This document shows positions 1-11,950 of a stretch of DNA of 64,000 bases, piece after piece; positions within the stretch are counted from its first letter, which is position 1, and every line of letters starts with the position of its first letter. The notes under the pieces are model-generated. The model saw nothing but the letters and a program-made list of their open reading frames with translations, was not told where the DNA came from and searched no databases. This DNA is from Maylandia zebra (lineage: Eukaryota; Chordata; Actinopteri; Cichliformes; Cichlidae): contig NC_135168.1 in assembly GCF_041146795.1 (NCBI RefSeq), positions 37,000,370 to 37,064,369 on the forward strand, written 5' to 3'. Made by a program: the position numbers and the translations under genes.

Positions 1-3000
1 GCCGGCTAAGGAGATAGTTGAGGATATCAGGCAGGGCGCCGGAGGCCGTTACGGAGCGGAGAAGCTCACAGAGCTCTGTAAATTGCTGCCTGACAATGAG
101 GAGGTAAAGTGCCTTTTCTGGCATACAAACGCAACAGTGACAAGCTTCTTCCTCTCCTCCCGCCCTCCTCTAACTCACCATCTGGCTCTGCTTAGAATGA
201 TCAAGAGTTAGCCATTACACCATGTTGCATGTGATGTGGTCTGTGTTTCTTAGAGAAGTACCACACTAGGAGATAGTGGAATTGACTGTTAATGGGATGT
301 TGGCAGCTTTACCCAGCCTCTATTCTCCGTCAGGAGTCTCGCCTTAAGAAGTTCAGCGGGGACCGGAGCTGGCTTGGAGAGCCTGATCTTTTCATGCTGC
401 TTTTGGTGGAAGTCCCCAGGTACGCTCTTTATCAACCCCCAGTTTTTGGGGTTTTGTTTTGTTTGTTTGTTTTTTACCCAAAAAAAGTATTCCAAAAGAA
501 CCTAACTCCTATTTTCAAATTGATTTTCACTGATGCTCGACTGCTTATTTAACCAGTGCAGTGCCTGATGTCCCTGTCATCAATCACCACTCTCCACTGA
601 TCAATCTGTTCCCCCGTTTTTCCCTCCTTCACCAGTTTTCGCCTTCGTCTGGATGCCATGATCCTGCAGCAAGAGTTTGACCCTGCTGTGACCTCTCTGT
701 GTGTGGCAGCCAGATGTCTGAGGGAAGCAGCCCGAGGTAAAGTAACAGCAGGGAGTTATGTACTCCGCCACTATAAAGATCTGGGAACCCTGTTGCCCTT
801 TTTTAAATGCTTGTATTTGCAGAAATCCTAGGAGTCAGGATGCAAATGAGATGACTTATTCTGGATGCTAAATACTTTAAAGATTTAGGAGTAACCTGCT
901 GCTAGCAACTTTTTAAAATAAAGGTGTAGTGCAATAGTCAATTTAAGTGTCAGAACAAAGTTGCTGACTTATTTCATGCCCTTCATGTCCGCTTCATTCA
1001 CACTCCTTCAACCATGAGGCACAGTATTAAATCTGTCTTTTATGCTCCTAGAACTGCTGAGCTGCCCAGAATTACACTCCATCCTTCGTCTGGTCCTCAA
1101 AGCGGGGAACTATATGAATGCAGTGAGTGCTTCTTTATTTCCCTTTCGATTCTTTTAATCTGTTTACAGTTACCCAAACGCTAGTGGTCTGGGTTTGTGT
1201 TCAGAGGCGCCGTTCAGACTGCGCACCTGGGTTTTGAATCGTTGTTTGTTTAAAGCTGTCACGTGTTGTGCGTGTGTTTTGTTTTGACCTTGTGCGTGTC
1301 TTCTCAGGGTGGATATTCAGGAAATGCTGCTGGTTTTCGAATTTCATCGCTGCTGAAGCTGGCTGACACCAAAGCCAACAAGCCAGGCATGAATTTGCTG
1401 CATTTTGTTGCTATGGTAAGATCTGAAATGTAGATGCCGTGAAATATAGTACCTATTTTCAGTTGAAGAAATACAGTTGGTGTTGGTTCAAAAAAAAAAA
1501 AAAAAAAAAAAGTAGTTCAAGGCCTCAAACCAGATTGCTTTGCAGAGCGTCAGATTTTTCTCACCATTGGTAAATGATGTTTTGCTTCCTTTGAAACAAT
1601 GGATGATTAATCATGTGTTTGTCTCCACAGGAAGCTGTGAAAAAAGACCAGAGTTTACTGTCATTTCCCAGCCAACTAGGTCATGTTGGCTCCGCCTCCA
1701 GGTCAGTCTTTTTTTTTTCCCCCAAATCTATATCCTACTGTTATTTAGTCTGCATGATCATTGTTAATGACAATAATACCTCAAACACTCTACTGAAACA
1801 ACAAAACACCCAGCTGTCAGCAAAAGATGCATGATTGACAGTGGGGTATGATGGCCACTACTTAAGCTGCTGGACATTTTGACCATTTTCTCATTTCGAT
1901 TGGTGACTACAGCTGGGTGCTAAGAGATGACTATCTCTCTGAGACTCTCAATTCCTGCACCCTTGCTCCTGCATTCTTGCTGCATTCTTTGCAGATTTTA
2001 ATTCCTGCTGGTTAGAGTAGTTTAACTTGACTCTCAGCTTATAATATCCTTACTTATCTTATGCTAGGCTTTGATGGAGTTCACACGCCATCATGAAATG
2101 AGCCGTTTTAGCTCTCTTCCCCATCACTTTAAGCTAAGGCTCTTCTGGTTGGCTACCCCTGAAAAACTGAAAGTTTGAACAGTGGGTGGCTGGGCAGCTG
2201 GGGTGACCATATAGAGGGAAGAGGTGTAGAAAATAGAGGTATAGAAAATGTCTAAGTATTTCCAAGCAGTCTGCAGCCTGAACTCCAAGATAACAGGAAT
2301 TACCAGATTCTGACCTCTGTATATGAAGTTTTGGGCATGTTTATTATGAGCATGCATCATTGTAAGGGGATATATGACGAGAAGGTGGAAAGCATAATAG
2401 GTCTTCTTTATGACAAATTCCTAGACACTTTCGATCATGTGCAATCATTTATTTCCAGTCTTTAATTATTCACCCTTTGTTGAGACATACAGTTTATCCA
2501 CCTGTTTCCGTTCAGTTCACAAAATGATTGCATGTATGTATTTGTCCTCTCCTCCTTTTGCAGGTTTTGTGAAGAGTCTGTGCTTGATGACTTGGCCAAG
2601 TTAAAAAGCAGAGTTGCGGCCCTCAAGGCAAATATACAGACTGAGGCAGAGATTCAGAAGCAGACGCAGCCTTTCCTGGAGGTGTGCAAAAAATTAGATT
2701 TTTAAATGGACTGTCTCCAACTTGAGGCAGGTTATCTCAAGTTCAAGTTTTGGGGCTTTAATTGAAGGGGTAATGAATATGTTCATGTAAAATGTATCTA
2801 CAGGTGGCTGAAGAGCGTCTGAAGGAGGCAGAGGACGAGGTGGAGGGTATGAAGATGTCGAGTCAGGCTCTGGTGGAGTTTTTCTGTGAAGATGACAGCA
2901 CTTTTAAATTGGAGGAGGCTTGCAGGGTCTTTCATTTGTTTTGCCACCGCTTCCAAAGAGCAGTCCAGGTTAGAAGCTGTCGATAGGAAAATTGTATCAT

Positions 3001-4984
3001 AGAACCTTTAACTGTATGCTAAAGATGAGTGAGCAACTATCCTTTCTCTCTCATTTTTCCATAGGAAAATGCAGAACGTGAATTGAAAGAACAGAAACGT
3101 CTGGAACGCCAACGTGAGATGGCAGAAAAGCGTCGCTCTCTGGCAGTTTGCACTGGGTTAGACCTGAGCCTGAGCCTCGCCAGAGAGCCTCCCAGTCAGG
3201 AGAGCCAGGATGAGCTGGAAAAACTCCTAGAGAGGAATCTAAGCTACACTTGGAGCCGTCGTAGTCTTAGAAGCTCTGATTCCCGCAGATACCTCCAACA
3301 CTCTCACAACGATAGCCATCTCCACAACTCACCCTTCCCTGAGCTGGGCAGCAGCCCGACATCAACCAGTTATCACTCAAACAGCTCCTCTGACCACGAG
3401 ACCTCTGCTGTTCTCTGCAGCTCTCCAGAGACTGATGGCATGTGTTCCCCCATTGACCAAGGACCCGTCCTGAGCCGAGGGAGCACGGCTCGGCACAGCC
3501 AAGAAACAAAATTAAACACTGAAGCAGCAACATTTAGTCATTCTCAGCATGAAAGTGGCTTTGTTGTGAAACAACATGGACCTGAGAGTATTTCTTATCT
3601 GAGGCAAAACCAATCCAAGTTAACGGGAACTGAAAAAGAAGTGGATTTTTCACATGAAAACATGGCTTTAGTTAACTGTTCCTATACAGACTCTGCTTCT
3701 ATTCATAGCAAACCAACCCAGTGTGTTAAAAGCAGAACTTCCACTTACAGGCAGAATTTTGGCCTGCCAGTAATGCCCAGTAATCATCCTATTCACTCAA
3801 AATCCAACAGCTCTTGTGTCAATGAGGAATTACAACCATCTGTTCATACAAGTGGAATACAGTCTTGTAGTGACAACAGTACTGGGCTCATTAGGTACTC
3901 CAGATCTGAGACCAAACTGCAGTCATCTGTCAGCGCTCCAGTGGAGGAGCAGTCGCAGCCACAGACGAGAGACACACCCTCTATTGAACCAAGTGCTGCG
4001 ACGTGTTTGCCTGATGGAGTTTTAACAAACCGGACAGACACAGATGTGGTGTCCACACCTGCGGAGGAGACTTGGATGCCCTCCAGTCTGCCGGAGTTCA
4101 GCCAGTCACAGCCAGAGGAGGATCCTGAGTTGCCAAGTACCGAGAGGGAGACGGGGAGGTCATATTCTCGTGTCGGTGAAACGCTGGAGTGCCACACTCT
4201 GGTGAAAGGCCTTAGATCCTATGACGCCTTGTCACCCCCAGGCTCCCCACTCCCACGACCAACACCGAGCCTTTGCTCCAAGTGGAGGAAAGAAAGGGAG
4301 GTTGACCTTCGAGAGGGGTCGACCCCAGCGTCTCTGACATCAAAGGAAGAGGCTCGAACCATGAAGGTCCCTGTACGCAGTGGGATAGGAGCCAAGAGGG
4401 GACTTGTGTCACGTACAGGCCCTTCCAGTAGCACGGGCATTCCCAGGGTACGCTCTAAAACAGATTCTTCATGTGGAAACCCACCCCCTACAAACTCATC
4501 AACTCCTACCCGCCTTGCTACTCCTCGTAGTCTGTCTATGCGTTCATCTCCTATTTCTCGAGCGGCTGAGGTGAAGCGAAGTAACAGCACACGGGAGAGA
4601 ACTGTAAGTGAGGCGCAGGCTCCGGGGAAGCCCACCCTGGCCCGCAGGACTTCAAACAGATCTGTGCCAGAGAAAGGCTCTGGCAGCACCCAGCCACCTT
4701 TCATCAGAGGCACTCCTCTCCGCGTTTCCAAACGCCTCGCCCCAAACTCAGAGTCTCAGGTTCCCTGTCAGCCTAGCACTGCCCACAGCCCATCCTCGGC
4801 CACAGCCAAGACCATACGTACGGCTGTCATATCGGCAGCTCGAAATAAAACTGCCAAGACGACAAGCACAAGCCCCACTCCTGCTAGTTCTAAAATCCCA
4901 ACAGCTTCAAGGATACCTGGGCCCAAAATGCCCCGAGGGTCTGCCACCTCCACCGCTCCTGCTGCTCAGCCCCTGTGGAGGTGA
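1..4984 (+). CDS. fhdc1: FH2 domain-containing protein (FHDC1-type formin), 3' part
   Basis: Partial gene whose 5' end lies outside the window. Exons, all with GT-AG borders and matching phases: <1-103, 334-419, 636-736, 1052-1122, 1308-1415, 1631-1701, 2564-2681, 2804-2968 and 3065-4984 (stop TGA 4982-4984), about 913 residues. The first eight exons (about 274 residues) encode the C-terminal half of an FH2 domain: the exon at 1308 has the formin signature [18 protein letters not shown], and that at 2804 the helical VEFFCEDD region. The last exon (639 residues) is a Ser/Pro-rich, basic, low-complexity tail that starts as a charged helix ([12 protein letters not shown]). FH2 domains nucleate and elongate actin; mammalian FHDC1 also binds microtubules through its C-terminal tail. 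The tail here ends with SKIP and SRIP, matching the EB1-binding SxIP pattern. Teleosts have several FHDC paralogues, so the exact number is uncertain; the family assignment is firm. Confidence 0.9.
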
Positions 4985-5279
4985 TGGACATGAATAAGTG
5001 CCTCCTCAAACTTCTCCTGCCTTTACAGTTTTGTGATTGTTTGTTTGAGCTCATTAAAAATAGATTTGTGTGACATGCATGTGTAGTCTGAGTGCTCGGT
5101 TTCTACATGTGCAATAGGACCGTGAGGTGGGAGCATCGGGGATACTTCATCTCTTGTTTCACAGGATAGGGGATTTTCTACAGTCTACCTCGATTTACAC
5201 CCATTTGTGTCCTTTGCAGGCAATAGGACAAGAAAACTCTGTCTCCAGTTGTAGAACAGGTTGATACTTAAGTCACAGT

Positions 5280-5285
5280 AATAAA
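5280..5285 (+). terminator. Candidate polyadenylation signal of the FHDC1-type gene
   Basis: AATAAA about 300 bases after the stop codon at 4984, giving a short 3' UTR. It is one of two plausible signals. Confidence 0.45.
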
Positions 5286-5681
5286 ATGCAACACTACTCT
5301 GTGCCTTGTATGTACAAGTGTGCTGCCAGAAGTGTAATCTGGCAAACCGTTTCAGTCTCTTGTATGGAACAAAACACTTTTTTTTTTCTTTTTCTTTTTT
5401 AGGAATGCGTCCAAATGTGAATACTGTGACCTCTCTGTTAAGTGATCATGGTGTTCTCAAACATGGCTGTCTTACAGTCCTAACCGAACTCGGTACAATA
5501 TTGAACTATTCATCCTGTTGTGGTGAGGCCTCATCATTATGATGCACTTTATAAACTGAAGAAGAGGCTGTTGGGGGATTGTTATTATTATTTTGCTTAT
5601 TTTATATCAAAAGAGTAAGTTTATTGAATAGCAGTGGTTGTTATTCGCTGTATTATATGGTTTTGTAAACAACAGAAGAGA

Positions 5682-5687
5682 AATAAA
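5682..5687 (+). terminator. Second candidate polyadenylation signal of the FHDC1-type gene
   Basis: AATAAA about 700 bases after the stop codon, followed within 40 bases by GT-rich sequence (TGTGAAACTGTTATTGTCTG). This downstream context is more typical of a used site than that at 5280. Confidence 0.45.
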
Positions 5688-5699
5688 GATAGCGATGTG

Positions 5700-7086
5700 A
5701 AACTGTTATTGTCTGAGAAATGTGCTTGTCAGTATATATTCTTTATTTTAAATTATAAATATATTGTGTCTGTTCAGTATGTATTTGCTTTCAGCTGCAG
5801 CTCTTGCTGTCTTCTTGTCACCCCTCCATTTTTCTCTCCCTCTTGCTACATCTCTTGACACAGTCACCCCCATTCCTGTCAGTGGTTGTAGTCATGGAAA
5901 TGCTGCAGACGTCCCGGGGAATCTCCTGGCAGAATAGTGGGGTGCAGGGGGTGGGGTGGAGGGTGACTGTGGGTGTAGGGGTCCCAGTGGGAATTCTCCC
6001 TTTATAGGCTTCGGTGACGCCAGAACCTCTTGGGAAAGGCAATAAACTGGTGCCTCTTTGTGTTCTCGAGTGTCCGGTTGTTGGTCACCGCTGGCCTTTT
6101 AACCTGCCACAGTGTATAAGTGGTGACATCAACAGCAGATCTCCAGGGGTGTAAGACGGACCAGTCTAAAGTGATCCCTCTTTTTAGCTTCTTTCTGCAG
6201 TGATCTGAATGCACTGGATTAGTGGGAATAATGACTTGTCTGAAGGTGAATATGTGATATATGAGCTTAAAGACTGCTGCTCATCAAAGAGGATGAGGTC
6301 CAAAAGATACACGACAGGGTCTTTTATGGTCTGTTTGTATGCAGAGAAATTTAAGTCTGCAGACCTCTCTTTAAATGGGCAAATGCAGGAACAGCCTTCC
6401 TCATTTGCAGTTAGACTGATTGAAAGTGCAATATGGGCATATTTTCGGGTCTATTTTTAGAATGAGAGGCCTATATTGGAAAAGTTTGGTCAAGAGTGAT
6501 AATGTGAAAGTGAATCATTGTTTGCCTCTATGTTCTGTCCCAGACTTGCTACTTCTCCTGGGTGTAGTTACACAAACCTGCTCTTTAATCATTTGCCAAC
6601 CAACTTTCTTTATAAAAACACTTTAGAAAACATCAATCACTGGCCAAAGTGCTGAACATAGAAATAAAAATACATCAGGATAAAATAAAAAAAATCTGAC
6701 ATATGGAATCAAAAGAAACCAAAAATAACAAGGTGACACAAGACAGTGAAATATTTGACTTGATATTCTGTAGCCACGGAGACAGGATTAGCATAAATTA
6801 GAAGTTTAGATTTCTATGGTGTAATCACAGCATTATTTAAAGAGGGTATATCATAGTTCCAACTAGACAACTTGCAAAAGCCAAAATGTCAACAGTGAGT
6901 TTACTGCAAAGAGAAAATATCTGAAGAAATGTCAAAATGTCTTTTAAATCTTGGCCAACTGTTACTGCTCCACGTGCTGTGAGTGGTGGTAATAATCTAG
7001 GTGGGATAAGTCTACCTGCTTGATTTTTTTGGTTTACATTAACATCAACATCACATTAACAAACTGATATTTTTTTCAAACCACAG
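5700..7086. other. Intergenic or 5' intronic sequence between the FHDC1-type and kinase genes
   Basis: AT-rich sequence with no convincing exon. The first recognisable kinase exon (7087) begins out of phase with no ATG, so an upstream start exon of the kinase probably lies here or in the exon itself, but I could not pick one. Confidence 0.4.
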
Positions 7087-9839
7087 AAGGCCACACTGAG
7101 CCCTGGTTCTTTAGAACAGAAGACAGGAAGCCAGATGGACAATTCATAAGCAGCACGAGGAAAGACTGCGCTGAGGACAAGTGTAAGTAAGACATTCAGA
7201 GATATTTACTTTTGTTTTATTGTTATTGATCAGCTCTGAGCCCCTGTGTAGAGTTCAGAGGTCTAATTGCTTTTCGTTTTTGCAGCTGCTTTCACAAAGA
7301 AGAGTGGCAAACATAAATCTAGCCACAATGAAACTGAGGAGCCACTCAATGAAAAGAGCAAAACATCTAGCTCAAGGGAGGAGTCCAGCCGCTCCATTTA
7401 CAAGACTGATGTCCCCTTACCCAGCACATACAACAGTCATAGGCTAGGTAAGAATATGTTGAAATCCTATATGCAATGACAGAGCCCCTTTCCAGCTAGT
7501 AAAAGGGCTGTTTTCCTCAGAAAATCTCCAAGCTTAGCTGGTATTCATCTGATAATTAGTAAGGACATTCTAACAAAGCCTGTATAAATGTGTAGATAAG
7601 CTAAGCCAATGTTGGCTGTTTTCCATGCAATAATCAAGACCCCCATGTCTGTTTTGTGTCTCTGTAGAGGACTTTGGATCAAAATATGAAGAGCTGGATC
7701 TGCTGGGTGGAGGAGGTTACGGGACTGTCTACTTTGGAAAACACAAAGAAGACAATGTCCGAGTATGACTTGTTATATGTGTAGCTCACAGTTCTTCTAG
7801 TAAATCCTGTGCACTGTGTGCTTTTTCTAAACCACATTTTCTCTGTAATGCAGGTTGTTATAAAACATGTTTTTCAGAATCGTGTTGACCGCCTACCAAT
7901 GGTAAGTGATGTTTGTCCTTTCTCTTGACACTTTTGCTTTTTGTTTTGGAAAGTTTGTGTTGAGAAACACGAATATTTCACAGCATGTCAAGAAAATGTC
8001 CTGCCTGAACACATGGCGCATATTATTCATTGTTTGAACACTGACCTAAATTTTCTCTGGTTCTAAAGCTTCTTAATGGTAAAATGACCAAAGTTCCCGT
8101 GGAAGTGGCATTGCTGATGAAAGTTGGGGCAGGACCACAGAATACAAGCAGCAATGTTACCCCAGTACTACTGGAGTGGTTAGACTCAGTAAACGAACTT
8201 ATTATGGTCTTTGAAAGACAGAAAAAAACCATCGATTTGGATGTGTATCTGCAATGCAGAAACAGGTTTCTGCATGAGAGTGAGGTTAAGGTAAGTGAGT
8301 GGTAGGAAGGAAATACAGAATCTCACAAAAGTGAATACACCCCTCACATTTTGGTAAGTATTTTGTTCTATCTTTTCATGGGACAACATTGCAGATATGA
8401 CACTTTCATAAAATATAAACAGTGTACAGCTTGTAAAACAGTGTAAATTTGGTGTCCCCTCTAAATAACTCAATGTACGGCCATTAATGTCTAAACCACT
8501 TGCAACAAAAGTGAGAACACCCCTTCAGATACTGGGCCACAGGGCAGTACTCCAACATGATAACAACCCCAAAACACTCCCAAAAAGACCAGTGCCTTGC
8601 TAAATAAACTGAGGGTAAAGGTACTTGACTGGCCAACCATGTTTCCAGACTTAAATCCTATTGAGCATCTGTAGGGCAAATGGAAGGTGGAGGAGCGCAA
8701 GGTCTCTTACATCCACCGGCTCCCTGATGTCATCATCAGAGTGGACGAGAAGCCTAGTGGCACCCTGTGAAGCTCTAGAGAACTCCATGTCCAACAGAGT
8801 TATGGCAGTGTTGGAAAATAATGGTTGCCACGCAAAATATTAACACTTCGGGCACAATTTGGACATTTTCATCTAGGGGGTACTCACTTTTGTTGCCAGC
8901 GGTTCAGACGTTAATGGCTGTATGTTGAGTTATGTTGAGGTGACAGCAAATTTACACTGTTATACAAGCTCTACACTGACTACTTTACATTGTATCAAAG
9001 TGCCAAATCTTCAATGTTGTCCCATGAAAAGATAGAATAAAAAAAAAAAAAATATTTACAAATATGTGAGGGGTCTACTAACTTTTGTGAGATAATATAT
9101 ATAGCAATCTTTCATGGATAATGCAAAGCTTGTGGCTTGAACATACCTTTCTTTTCTTTGTCAGAATATAATGAGAAAGCTGGTAGATGCAGCTATTGAG
9201 ATGCATTCCAGGGGTGTATTTCATTGGGACATTAAGGCAAACAACATTGTGATTGAAGTATCAGCTGATCTTTCAATGTATCGACAAGTGAAATACATTG
9301 ATTTTGGCTGTGGAGCCACTTTTACTCCAGAAGCAGTCACTCGAAGAAGTGGTAGGTTATCAGTCCCAGTGTTCAAATGTTCTGGACTGTTCATGCATCT
9401 TGTGTCCATGTGAATTCCTCACCATTATTAATATTTCTCTGGATTTCAGAGATAACTCTGGACTTGTATGAATCCAACGCGAATACAGCAGACTGCATCA
9501 CAGTTTTGCAGCTAGGCACTGTGATGGATAAGCTGTTGCACTACATCCTCCCAGACACCTTCACCAAATTGAAATCTAGGACACGTAGCGACATTTCAGA
9601 CGGTAAGCTGGATGTTGATTCCCCAACCTGTTGCAATTTGTGTTTGAAGTGTTTTCTGTGTTATCTTTGCCTTTGTCTGTATCGATCATCCACATGTAAA
9701 TTTACAGGAACACAAAAATGTGACACCTCTATTTTATTTCTGTAAAGACTGCAAGGATTTTCTGTCAGGTTCTCTGAACCAGATCCATAAAGACCGCCTA
9801 ACCCTGGAGGAACTTAAAAATCATCCTTGGCCCAACTGA
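7087..9839 (+). CDS. PIM-like serine/threonine kinase, probable pseudokinase
   Basis: Eight visible exons with GT-AG borders and consistent phases: 7087-7182, 7286-7447, 7668-7762, 7854-7901, 8069-8290, 9165-9351, 9450-9602 and 9748-9839 (TGA 9837-9839), about 351 residues. The start exon is not identified. Exons one and two encode a charged Ser/Lys-rich leader. The kinase domain follows: glycine loop LLGGGGYGTVYFGKH, VAIK-type lysine VVIKHV, catalytic loop HWDIKANN, metal loop DFGCGA, and a closing RLTLEELKNHPW like PIM C-lobes. HWD replaces HRD, and no APE or PPE motif follows DFG: the exon at 9450 that should carry it reads ITLDLYESNANTADC instead. Lysine, catalytic Asp and DFG are kept. 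PIM-like kinases are greatly expanded in teleosts. The frame is intact, so this may be an expressed divergent kinase or pseudokinase rather than a dead copy. A Tc1 remnant sits in the intron before the HWD exon. Confidence 0.75.
8314..9099 (+). mobile_element. Degenerate Tc1/mariner transposon in a kinase intron
   Basis: Long imperfect terminal inverted repeats of roughly 200 bases start with CTCACAAAAGTGAATACAC on the left and mirror CAACTTTTGTGAG on the right, each end next to a TA. Both arms carry CATGGGACAACATTG or its complement. The middle keeps only the C-terminal part of a transposase with stops: sequence near 8650-8670 reads NPIEHL followed by a stop, the usual Tc1 DDE-domain context. 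The N-terminal half is missing, so it is an internally deleted dead copy. Confidence 0.8.
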
Positions 9840-9944
9840 CGTCTCTACTCTGACAAATACAGGGTCATGGAGCAGAAGCTCCAACAGAGAAGTATTTATT
9901 AAAATTAAATAGCCATGTTGTAATTCTGTGCATTTCATTACCAG

Positions 9945-9950
9945 AATAAA
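9945..9950 (+). terminator. Polyadenylation signal of the PIM-like kinase gene
   Basis: AATAAA 106 bases after the kinase stop codon, the first such hexamer downstream. Confidence 0.55.
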
Positions 9951-10124
9951 CTGATTCACAAGCAAATTATTTGATTCCTTGGATTAGCCTTTAACCCTTG
10001 GGGTACATTTTCCTATACCATCATATGTTTCTGAGGTTTACAGTTCTTTGTGGATCAAACCAGCTAAATTCTACAGTTTATAAGCACATATATGTATTTT
10101 GTATTTTCTTTTGTGTTAATGCAA

Positions 10125-10445
10125 TTTATTAACAAATAAAAGCATCGATGCAATACAAGATAAAATTCAAAATGTATAAAACAATAACATAAAAAATAAA
10201 CATCTCAAACTGTGTTGAAAGTCAAAAAGAAGAGGCTGGTCTTGAGAGCGGAATAAAAAAATGGGCAGTGAAGAAGCCCGGTAACGAATTCCATAATTCC
10301 CCACGATGAGAGGAAAGCATTGGTAACCGTTCCTCTCCAGGAGGACTAAGAAAATGTTTGACTAAAGCGTGAACAACATAATCACAATAATTTGATTCCT
10401 TCCTATCACTGAGCCACATTACATATACAATCATATTGCTGTGCA
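10125..10445 (-). repeat. Dispersed repeat fragment, family not named
   Basis: The stretch around GTCTTGAGAGCGGAATAAAA and GAATTCCATAATTCCCC resembles a teleost interspersed repeat I have seen in other fish sequence. The open frame on the minus strand here (GELWNSLPGFF) is part of that repeat, not a host gene. The family is recalled, not verified. Confidence 0.35.
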
Positions 10446-10820
10446 TCTTTGCGATTTACTGTTCTTTGTGTATTATGCCAGCTACATTCTACAATTTATA
10501 GCCACAATGCCAATGCATCCCTGTGTATAGCAATTTAACCCCTTCTACTCTCTGTCCCACATTGGCTTAACTTCTGTATGCTTACATAGATGTCACAAAC
10601 ATCCTGAGGCTGATCCTGCATTAAGTTAAATATGTGAACACTGCTGCTTCCCCTGTGGGATAGGCTCCAGCCCCCCTTCCACAAGCCTGAATTTGATAAG
10701 GAGAAGAAAACAGATGGATGGAATATTAAATAGACACATTTTAAGAAAGAGGTTCTCTAATGTGAATATTAACTAGAATAAACAGACCACATTAAGCACT
10801 TATGTTTCCATTTAGGTTTT

Positions 10821-10822
10821 TA

Positions 10823-10885
<63 letters not shown>
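10821..10885. repeat. (TTA)n microsatellite
   Basis: About 21 uninterrupted ATT/TTA triplets in AT-rich intergenic DNA between the kinase gene and rhog. Confidence 0.97.
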
Positions 10886-11149
10886 GCATTAATTAGATAT
10901 ACTACAGCATATTTTAAAGGAGGGATAGTTTAGCACTTGAAAAGTTGACTTAGCATTTAGTTACTATGTCAAATATTGGTAATGTAGTCAAATAAAACTG
11001 TTAGAAAAGTGTCCTAAAAATACACAATTTAAGTAAAAAGTGACTTGGTTAATGTGAGTGTACAACTCACCTCGTCTTGTTCTTACTTTTCTCTTTGGCT
11101 CCGCATATTTTTCGGCTACATGAGTGCAACGTCATGACAATAGCTTTAC

Positions 11150-11164
11150 ACCGCCATCTAGTGT
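11150..11164 (-). promoter_or_regulatory. CTCF-like motif upstream of rhog
   Basis: Read on the minus strand this is ACACTAGATGGCGGT, which fits the vertebrate CTCF core consensus at 14 of 15 positions. It lies about 140 bases before the probable rhog first-exon donor. Occupancy is inferred, not shown. Confidence 0.5.
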
Positions 11165-11190
11165 TATGCAAACGACTGACTCAAAATAGA

Positions 11191-11210
11191 ACTACAATTA
11201 CCAGCTTGCA
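11191..11210 (+). promoter_or_regulatory. ZNF143/Staf-like promoter motif
   Basis: ACTACAATTACCAGCTTGCA is close to the known ZNF143 (SBS) element, in which ACTACAA is followed by a CCCAGCATGC-like half. It sits where a rhog core promoter would be expected and no TATA box is evident, as is common for ZNF143 promoters. Confidence 0.5.
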
Positions 11211-11306
11211 TTACTTCCCTACGTCGGTTTTTACGTGACAGACAGCTCCCCGGATGCGGCTGTGATTGACTATACCAGGCAAAAAGAGATCGAAAGCCAA
11301 GTGGCG
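11211..11306 (+). other. Probable 5' untranslated exon of rhog
   Basis: GC-richer sequence ending in GTGGCG followed by GTAAGT, a strong donor at 11307. It would splice to the acceptor at 11920-11921 in front of the coding exon. The transcription start is not visible, so the left border is approximate. Confidence 0.45.
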
Positions 11307-11950
11307 GTAAGTCATGAAAACCGTTATATTTCTTTCGTACAGCCCGAAACTACTTCTGAAGTATATACAAAAATTGAGCAGGAATTTTGAGAAGCTGGTG
11401 GGGCAATAACTGGTCCTAAACATATCTTTTTGAGAAAGTGACTTGTAAATCAAGTTTCAGCTTGTTTGCTAACTAGCTAGCTCGCCAGCCACCAAATTCG
11501 CTAGTTCCTTAGCTCGATGCTAGTAAGAGAGTAGCTATATGCTAGGGGAACGCCTAGTATTAAAAGTGAACAGCAGTAAAGTGTAAACAACCGGTAAAAA
11601 ATGCCTCTTGTTTTCCATTCACACCCCGGCATCTCCTGGACAACAACTTTTATAAAGTTTGTTAATTAGGGAGCATCTGGAATTGGACCGTACCTATGTA
11701 ACGGTGATGAACGCTACGTCGATTAGTTAACGACGGGGACAGTTAGCTCAGTTGCTAACTGGGTGAAAAGCTGTACTGCTAATAAAACGGATATCTTGTG
11801 TTATGATCCCTTCACCGGTTAACGATCATGCAGGGAATGAAATTGCATGTTTATCACTACACAGTATGTGTATATGTTGCTGTTAGCAGTTATTCAGGTG
11901 TTTTTCCCCCCCTGTTGCCAGGTGCTGCAGCCCCAGTGGTCGTAGGCAGG

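Noticed and set aside
4219..4731. 170-codon minus-strand frame opposite the FHDC1-type last exon
   Set aside because: Antisense shadow of a Ser/Pro-rich coding exon; no domain and no splice or start context.
11828..11950. 41-codon N-terminal extension of RhoG
   Set aside because: It crosses a clear splice acceptor (TGCCAG at 11920-11921), and RhoG proteins begin at the MQ(S/T)IKCVVVG methionine.
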